A stretch of 46,981 bases of DNA from the NCBI GenBank assembly GCA_020249045.1, contig JADCGK010000043.1, forward strand, positions 1-46,981, written 5' to 3'. Below, one piece after another: positions 42,136-46,981 of this stretch (the first letter of the stretch is position 1; each line of letters opens with the position of its first letter). Under the pieces are notes generated by a model. That model searched no databases. It saw only the letters and a program-made list of their open reading frames with translations, and had not been told where the DNA came from. This DNA comes from Azospirillum sp. GTDB lineage: Bacteria > Pseudomonadota > Alphaproteobacteria > CACIAM-22H2. The translations under genes were made by a program, and so were the position numbers.

Positions 42136-42477
42136 ATGTCCGGCCCCATCTCGTATGCCGATTTCGAACGCGTGGATATTCGCGTGGGCACGATCGTGGA
42201 GGCCGCGCCGTTCCCCGAGGCGCGCAAGCCCGCGATCAAGCTCAAGATCGATTTCGGACCGGGCCTCGGGATCAAGAAATCCTCGGCGCAGATCACCGTA
42301 CATTACACGCCCGAGGCGTTGATCGGCCGCCAAGTCGCCGCGGTGGTGAATTTTCCGCCGCGCCAGATCGGCCCGTTCATGAGCGAGGTGCTGACGCTGG
42401 GCTTTCCCGACGCGGATGGGGCGGTCGTGCTGATCGGCCCGACCTTGCCCGTGCCCGATGGCGGCAAGCTGTTCTGA
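42136..42477 (+). CDS. csaA: tRNA-binding domain protein CsaA
   Basis: 113 residues, a single OB-fold of the EMAP-II/Trbp111 type: ISYADFERVDIRVGTIVEA, FPEARKPAIKLKIDFG, SSAQITVHY and FPPRQIGPFMSEVL. It binds tRNA as a dimer and has been linked to chaperone-like roles in secretion. GGAG lies 8 bases before ATG 42136. It starts shortly after the phasin terminator, so its promoter must be within or near that region. Confidence 0.93.
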   Translation: MSGPISYADFERVDIRVGTIVEAAPFPEARKPAIKLKIDFGPGLGIKKSSAQITVHYTPEALIGRQVAAVVNFPPRQIGPFMSEVLTLGFPDADGAVVLIGPTLPVPDGGKLF

Positions 42478-42491
42478 GCTATAATCGTTCC

Positions 42492-43058
42492 ATGACGATT
42501 TCCCGGCGCGCGATGATTCTGGCGGGCGGCGGGCTGGTCCTGGCCGGACCGGCACCCGCCCAGACCCCGGCGTTTCGCGGCAATCTCGGGCCTTTCGTGC
42601 CCCAGCGCCCGCCCGCACCCGCGCCGATGGTGTCGTTTCGCGACGCCGCAGGAAAGGATCTGACGCTCGCGGATTTCGCCGGGCGCGCGTTGGTCTTGAA
42701 TTTTTGGGCGACGTGGTGCGCGCCGTGCGTCGAGGAAATGCCCGCGCTGGACCGACTGCACGCCGCGCTCGCCGCCGAGGCGATCGAGGTTGCGGCGATT
42801 TCGGTCGATCGCGGCGGGTTGCGCCAAGTGGCGCCGTTCTTCGAGACCCATGGCCTCAAGAACCTGCCGGTCTATCTCGACCCCTCCGGCGCCTCCATGC
42901 GCGCCTTCGCGGTGCGCGGCCTGCCCACGACGATCGTCATCGACCGCCAGGGCCGCGATGCGGGTCGCTTGGAAGGTGCCGCGCATTGGGATTCGGAGGA
43001 CGCCAAGCGCCTGCTGCGCGCTTTGGCGGGGCCGATGGCCGGCCGCACCCGGACCTGA
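42492..43058 (+). CDS. TlpA-like periplasmic thioredoxin
   Basis: 188 residues. A signal peptide with RR (SRRAMILAGGGLVLAGPAPAQ, possibly Tat) precedes a thioredoxin fold with redox motif WCAPC (in NFWATWCAPCVEEMP) and cis-Pro loop GLPTTIVID. It would reduce disulfides in periplasmic or cytochrome partners. In sox operons SoxW has this role; here no soxW is near the sox genes, so this protein is a possible substitute. It is convergent with rpmE. Confidence 0.87.
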   Translation: MTISRRAMILAGGGLVLAGPAPAQTPAFRGNLGPFVPQRPPAPAPMVSFRDAAGKDLTLADFAGRALVLNFWATWCAPCVEEMPALDRLHAALAAEAIEVAAISVDRGGLRQVAPFFETHGLKNLPVYLDPSGASMRAFAVRGLPTTIVIDRQGRDAGRLEGAAHWDSEDAKRLLRALAGPMAGRTRT

Positions 43059-43084
43059 TCGGAAAACGCGGACCCGAAATGGAA

Positions 43085-43117
43085 ACGGGCGCCCGTGCGC
43101 TCGGCACGGACGCCCGT
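43085..43117 (-). terminator. Hairpin between tlpA-like and rpmE genes
   Basis: ACGGGCG-CCGTGC and GCACGG-CGCCCGT pair with one mismatch around GCTCG. On the minus strand TTTCCATTT follows the stem, fitting the terminator of rpmE; it can serve the convergent thioredoxin gene as well. Confidence 0.7.
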
Positions 43118-43144
43118 CGAAACCCTCGAACGCGAAGCCGCGGC

Positions 43145-43489
43145 TTACTTCTTCGCGGCCTTTTCCTTCTTCTCGGCGGCAGGCTTCTCGGCGGCAAGCT
43201 TTTCGGCGGCGGGCTTCTCGGCCGCCGGCTTCGCCGCCTTGGCGGGCGCGTCGCCCGCGGGCTTGGCCTTGATGGCGCCGATCGCCGCGAAGCGCTTGTT
43301 GAACTTCGCGACCTGGCCGCCTTGGTCGATCATGCGCTGCTGGCCGGTCCATGCGGGGTGCGTCTTCGGATCGATGTCCAGACGCAGCGTCTCGCCGGGC
43401 TTGCCGTAGGTCGAGCGCGTCTTGAACGTCGAGCCATCGGTCATGATGACGTTGATTTCGTGGTAGTCGGGGTGAACGCCGGGCTTCAT
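43145..43489 (-). CDS. rpmE: Ribosomal protein L31 with long Ala/Lys tail
   Basis: 114 residues against about 70-75 for ordinary L31. The core [44 protein letters not shown] and KFNKRFAAI is typical and lacks the zinc-binding CxxC, so it is the C-minus form. From about residue 80 the protein is a run of PAAEK repeats with Lys, ending KEKAAKK. A GGAG site lies upstream. It is divergent from cyaY. Confidence 0.93.
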   Translation of the reverse strand: MKPGVHPDYHEINVIMTDGSTFKTRSTYGKPGETLRLDIDPKTHPAWTGQQRMIDQGGQVAKFNKRFAAIGAIKAKPAGDAPAKAAKPAAEKPAAEKLAAEKPAAEKKEKAAKK

Positions 43490-43656
43490 GGCCAGCTCCA
43501 AGATGAAGGCAGGGGAAAGGACGCCCGCAACGCGCGCGCACCCCTTCGCGAGGCGCGGGTTATAGTGGAAAGGCGCAGGCCGTGCAAGCCGAGGCTCGAC
43601 GCGCCCCGGGTGCCATGCTAAATCCCCGGCCCGAAACGAATTTCCGGATTCCGACG
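43490..43656. other. Divergent gap rpmE-cyaY
   Basis: 167 bases holding the promoters of both genes. It contains alternative in-frame starts for cyaY (ATG 43615 and an ATG-less stretch before it). No clear operator or hairpin was seen. Confidence 0.35.
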
Positions 43657-43983
43657 ATGGATTCGAGCGCCTTCGAAACCGCCGCCGACGCGCTGCTGGC
43701 CGTCCTCTTGGCCAAGATCGAAGCGGCGTTGGACGGCACCGATGCCGACGTCGAATTGCGCGGCGGGATTCTGACCGTCGAATTCGAGGACGGCCGCCAA
43801 TTCGTGGTCAACAAGCATTCGCCCACGCGACAGATTTGGACCGCCTCGCCCATCGGCGGTGCCGCGCATTACGCATGGGACGCCGATGCGCGCGTTTGGC
43901 GCTCGACCCGCTCCGACGTCGTTCTCGAAAGCGCCTTGGCCGCCGATCTCGCCGTCGCGGCCGGGCGGCCGGTCCCACTTTAG
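43657..43983 (+). CDS. cyaY: Frataxin-like iron donor CyaY
   Basis: 108 residues from ATG 43657, the usual size. An acidic first helix ([20 protein letters not shown]) is followed by [27 protein letters not shown] and GGAAHYAW, the frataxin sheet. It regulates iron delivery in Fe-S cluster assembly. A longer form from ATG 43615 is possible. The ABC exporter starts 4 bases after the stop. Confidence 0.9.
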   Translation: MDSSAFETAADALLAVLLAKIEAALDGTDADVELRGGILTVEFEDGRQFVVNKHSPTRQIWTASPIGGAAHYAWDADARVWRSTRSDVVLESALAADLAVAAGRPVPL

Positions 43984-43987
43984 GGCC

Positions 43988-45787
43988 ATGGCGCCGCCGC
44001 CGTCCCCCTCGGATCGGCCGTCCTCGCGCGACTTGCGGGTCTTGCGCCGCCTTTTTGCGCTGATCGCGCCCTATCGCGCGCGCGTGGCGCTTGCGGCCGT
44101 CTCGCTGACGCTGGCCGCCGGCGCGGTGCTGGGCCTCGGGTCGGCGCTGCGCTGGCTGGTCGATGCGGGCTTCGCCGCGGGCAACGCCCATTTGCTCGAC
44201 CGCGCGCTGCTCGGCTTATGCGGTTTCGTCGTGCTGCTTGCCGGCGCCACCTACGCGCGCTCCTACCTCGTCACGTGGCTCGGCGAACGCGTCGCGGCCG
44301 ATCTGCGCCGGCTGGTGTTCGAGCGCGCGCTCGCCTTGTCGCCCGCCTTCTACGAACTCACGCGGACGGGCGAAGTCGTCTCGCGCCTGACGGCCGACAC
44401 CGCGACCGTGCAGACCATCGTGGGCTCCTCCGCCTCGATGGCGTTGCGCAACGTGCTGCTGTTCGCGGGCGGGCTCGCCATGATGGCGATCGCCAGCCCC
44501 AAGCTGACGGCCATGGCGTTGCTTGTGCTGCCGTTCATCGTCGTGCCGCTGGTGGCGTTCGGGCGGCGCGTGCGCAAGCTCAGCCGCGAAAGCCAGGACC
44601 GGTTGGGCGACGTCGGCGCCGACATCGAGGAGTCGCTCGCCGCGATCCGCACCGTGCAGGCCTTCGGCCGCGAATCGGCCGACGCCGCGCGTTTCGGCGC
44701 GCGCGTCGAGGGCGCCTTCGAAGCCAACGTGCGCCGCGCGCGCGCGCGCTCGGCGTTGATCGCGCTCGTGATGCTGCTGGTGTTCGGCGCGGTCGGCTTC
44801 GTGCTGTGGGTCGGCGGACGCGACGCGATCGCCGGCGAAATCACGGCCGGCCAGCTTTCCGCCTTCGTGTTCTACGCGGTCGTCGTCGCCGCCTCGGTCG
44901 GCGCGATCAGCGAATTCGCCGCCGACCTGCAACGCGCCGCGGGCGCTTGCGAGCGGCTGTTCGAACTCGCCGACGAGATCCCGCAGATCGCCGCCCCCGC
45001 CATCCCGCGCGCGTTGCCCGCGCGCGCCGAAGGTCGCGTGGCGTTCGAAAGCGTGCGCTTCGCCTATCCGTCCGCCCCCGATCGCGCGGTGATCGACGGG
45101 CTCGATTTTTCGGTCGAACCGGGACGCACCGTGGCGATCGTCGGCCCGTCCGGGGCGGGCAAGACGACCGTCTTCCAATTGTTGCTGCGCTTTTACGATC
45201 CGCAAGGCGGGGCGATCCGGCTCGACGGCGTGAAGCTCGACGAGGCCGATCCGGCCGCCGTGCGCGCGCGCATCGGCCTTGTCGCGCAGGAGCCGACGAT
45301 CTTCGCCGCCGACGTGATGGAGAACATCCGCTACGGCCGCGCGGACGCCGACGATGCGGCCGTGATGGCCGCGGCGCGCGCCGCGCATGTCGACGAATTC
45401 GCCGAACGCCTGCCGCAAGGGTGGAACACCCATCTGGGCGAACGCGGCGTGCGTCTGTCGGGCGGCCAGCGCCAGCGCATCGCCATCGCGCGCGCGCTGG
45501 TGCGCGATCCGGCGCTGCTGCTTCTCGACGAGGCGACCAGCGCCTTGGACGCGGAAAGCGAACGCCACGTGCAAGCGGCGCTGGAAACGGCCGGCAAAGG
45601 CCGGACCGTGCTGGTCATCGCCCATCGATTGGCGACGGTCGCGCGCGCGGACCGGCTGCTCGTGCTCGACAAGGGCCGGTTGGTCGCCAGCGGAACCCAT
45701 GCCACACTGATGGACGAAGGCGGGCTTTACGCGCGCCTCGCCGCCCTCCAATTCCAGGCGCCCGACAGCCGAGGACGACGCGCATGA
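43988..45787 (+). CDS. ABC exporter (fused membrane and ATPase domains)
   Basis: 599 residues. Six hydrophobic segments occupy residues 25-310 in the type IV ABC exporter plan, with NBD from about 340: Walker A GPSGAGKTT, signature LSGGQRQR, Walker B LLLLDEATSALD and H-loop IAHRLATVARAD. It is in the MsbA/lipid-exporter-like group, but the substrate is not shown. It is coupled to the lipoprotein downstream by an ATGA overlap. Confidence 0.9.
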   Translation: MAPPPSPSDRPSSRDLRVLRRLFALIAPYRARVALAAVSLTLAAGAVLGLGSALRWLVDAGFAAGNAHLLDRALLGLCGFVVLLAGATYARSYLVTWLGERVAADLRRLVFERALALSPAFYELTRTGEVVSRLTADTATVQTIVGSSASMALRNVLLFAGGLAMMAIASPKLTAMALLVLPFIVVPLVAFGRRVRKLSRESQDRLGDVGADIEESLAAIRTVQAFGRESADAARFGARVEGAFEANVRRARARSALIALVMLLVFGAVGFVLWVGGRDAIAGEITAGQLSAFVFYAVVVAASVGAISEFAADLQRAAGACERLFELADEIPQIAAPAIPRALPARAEGRVAFESVRFAYPSAPDRAVIDGLDFSVEPGRTVAIVGPSGAGKTTVFQLLLRFYDPQGGAIRLDGVKLDEADPAAVRARIGLVAQEPTIFAADVMENIRYGRADADDAAVMAAARAAHVDEFAERLPQGWNTHLGERGVRLSGGQRQRIAIARALVRDPALLLLDEATSALDAESERHVQAALETAGKGRTVLVIAHRLATVARADRLLVLDKGRLVASGTHATLMDEGGLYARLAALQFQAPDSRGRRA

Positions 45788-46839
45788 AGACGAAATTCGC
45801 CGCCGCCATCGCCGTGTTGGCGCTTGCCGCCTGCGCGGGCGAACCGGTCCAGCGCGGGCCCTCGCCCCAGCAGCTACGCGCGGTCGAACGCCTGTCCGAT
45901 CAGGATTTCGCGGTGCCGCTGCCCGGCGGCCAGACGCTGTTGATGCCCGTGTTCGCCGACAAGAAACTCGTCGATCCGCATCCGGGCGTCGAGCGGGTGA
46001 TCGTCGGCATCCAGGATCCCGCGCGCAACGCCGGGCTCGAATACGACCGGCTGCTGCGCGTGACGGGCGAGGGGCCCGCGACGATGGTGCTGGTGCCGCA
46101 GTTCCTCGCCGCGCAGGACGCCGAACGCCATCGGCTCGGCCTCGATTTCGCGCGGTGGACGCTGGACGGCTGGAAGGAGGGCGGGAACTCGCGGCCCGCT
46201 TCGCTCGCCGACGAAGGCGCGCTCGCCTCGTCCTTCCAGGCGATCGACGCGCTGCTGCTGTTCCTTGCCGACCGGCAAAGCTTCCCCGATCTCAAGCACG
46301 TCAGCGTCGTCGGCTACGGTCAAAGCGCGCGGTTCGTCCAGCTGTACGCGGCGACCACGCGCGGGCTCGACGCGCCGCGCGCCGCCGGCGTGGCCGTGCG
46401 CTTCGTCGTCGCCGCCGCGGATTCCTATCTTTACTTCGACGAGGAGCGGCCCTCCCGCGCCCACGAAAGCGGTTTCGCCCCCTTCGAGCGCGCGCAGTGC
46501 AACGGTTTCAATTACTGGCCCTATGGGTTCGTTCTGCCCGCACCCTACGCGTCGGGCCAACTGCCGCGCGATTTCGCGCGCGCCTACGCCGGACGCGAGG
46601 TCGTCTATCTGATCGGCGACCGCGATTCGGAGATCGCCGATCGGGGGTGCGAAGCGCGCGCCCAAGGCCGGGACCGCGCCGAACGGCTCGCGCACTACAT
46701 GCGGCACGTCGCGCGCGCCGCCGGCGCCGAACCCGCGGCGCATACCCGCCTGGCGGCACCCGGCGTCGGCGCCGATCCGGCCGCGTTGCTGACGAGTCCC
46801 TGCGGCCGTGCGGCGTTGCTGGGCGAACCGCGCTGCTGA
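45784..46839 (+). CDS. Hydrolase-like lipoprotein, unknown
   Basis: 351 residues. MKTKFAAAIAVLALAACAG is a lipoprotein signal with Cys17. The mature part looks like an alpha/beta hydrolase: VIVGIQDPARNAGLEYDRLL, then VVGYGQSARFVQLYA, where the Ser could be the nucleophile although GYGQSA is not the standard elbow, then VYLIGDRDSEIAD with an Asp in the acid position. A C-terminal His (AAHTRLAAPG) could complete a triad. It is the last gene of the cyaY-exporter unit. Confidence 0.7.
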   Translation: MKTKFAAAIAVLALAACAGEPVQRGPSPQQLRAVERLSDQDFAVPLPGGQTLLMPVFADKKLVDPHPGVERVIVGIQDPARNAGLEYDRLLRVTGEGPATMVLVPQFLAAQDAERHRLGLDFARWTLDGWKEGGNSRPASLADEGALASSFQAIDALLLFLADRQSFPDLKHVSVVGYGQSARFVQLYAATTRGLDAPRAAGVAVRFVVAAADSYLYFDEERPSRAHESGFAPFERAQCNGFNYWPYGFVLPAPYASGQLPRDFARAYAGREVVYLIGDRDSEIADRGCEARAQGRDRAERLAHYMRHVARAAGAEPAAHTRLAAPGVGADPAALLTSPCGRAALLGEPRC

Positions 46840-46840
46840 G

Positions 46841-46981
46841 CTAGGCCCACGCGATCCTGAGGATGTTCGTGGCGCCCGGCGTGCCGAAGGGCACGCCCGC
46901 GGTGATCGCGATGGTTTCGCCCGGATCGGCGAAGCCTTCGGTGCGCGCGACCTTCAGCGCCTTGTCGACCATGTGGTCGAA
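46841..46981 (-). CDS. pyk: Pyruvate kinase, C-terminal end (partial)
   Basis: The last 46 codons and the stop are in the window. GETIAITAGVPFGTPGATNI and the terminal LRIAWA are the highly conserved end of pyruvate kinase. The rest of the gene lies beyond the right edge. It converges on the lipoprotein gene with one base between the stops. Confidence 0.95.
   Translation of the reverse strand, partial: FDHMVDKALKVARTEGFADPGETIAITAGVPFGTPGATNILRIAWA

Noticed and set aside
43988-45787. Naming the ABC exporter msbA
   Set aside because: The domain plan fits many exporters; no lpxK or other lipid A gene is adjacent.
1-46981. tRNA, rRNA, insertion sequences, attachment sites, CRISPR
   Set aside because: All gaps longer than 70 bases were read and none showed cloverleaf arms, transposase motifs, terminal inverted repeats or regular repeat-spacer units.

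Overview
The window is GC-rich DNA with tightly packed genes, many sharing ATGA or GTGA junctions. It most resembles a sulfur-oxidising alphaproteobacterium of the Rhodospirillales type. The pointers are a full thiosulfate-oxidising sox set, a prs-rplY-pth-ychF block, lgt followed by a MidA-type methyltransferase and a PgeF/YfiH protein, a UbiK/BMFP gene, a PAS_5 protein, a phasin and a frataxin. The assignment rests on gene content and order read by eye. I saw no tRNA, rRNA, insertion sequence, prophage or CRISPR array.

Layout. 1-58: N-terminus of a secreted protein (minus strand). 304-3634: PAS_5 protein, histidine ammonia-lyase and a class I/II aminotransferase. 3631-15523: a catabolic island with an Asp/Glu-racemase-superfamily protein, two flavin hydroxylases, an ABC importer (ATPase and permease), an SDR, an aldehyde dehydrogenase, two related Tat-exported binding proteins, a 99-residue helical protein, a SAM methyltransferase and a GntR/UTRA regulator. 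Its two divergent promoters carry matching palindromes (ACTTGTC-N5-TATA-N2-ACAAG), which suggests one regulon under the GntR protein. 15399-20311: LysR regulator, DUF1445 hydro-lyase-like protein and a complete TRAP transporter (Q, M, P), closed by a hairpin. 20433-27426: soxCDYZAXB plus a secreted HbpS/GlcG-like protein, with a palindrome over the promoter and hairpins on both sides of soxYZ.

27437-36283 is read on the minus strand: dienelactone hydrolase, a lipoprotein / M48 protease / lipoprotein operon, then ychF, pth, rplY, prs, proC, a YbjN-like gene and ubiK. 36350-42477 is read on the plus strand: hldD/rfaD, lgt, MidA-like methyltransferase, pgeF, a lipoprotein, a TetR/COQ9-like protein, a phasin with its own promoter and strong terminator, and csaA. 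The right end has a TlpA-like thioredoxin, rpmE (minus), cyaY, an ABC half-exporter, a hydrolase-like lipoprotein, and the 3' end of pyruvate kinase (minus) running off the window.

Together the genes describe a heterotroph that takes up organic acids or aromatic-type compounds by ABC and TRAP systems, hydroxylates and oxidises an unidentified substrate, stores polyhydroxyalkanoate, and draws electrons from thiosulfate or related sulfur species in the periplasm. The best candidates for something undescribed are the two-operator catabolic island with its small coiled-coil protein and methyltransferase between paired binding proteins, and the segmented sox operon ending in an HbpS-like gene.
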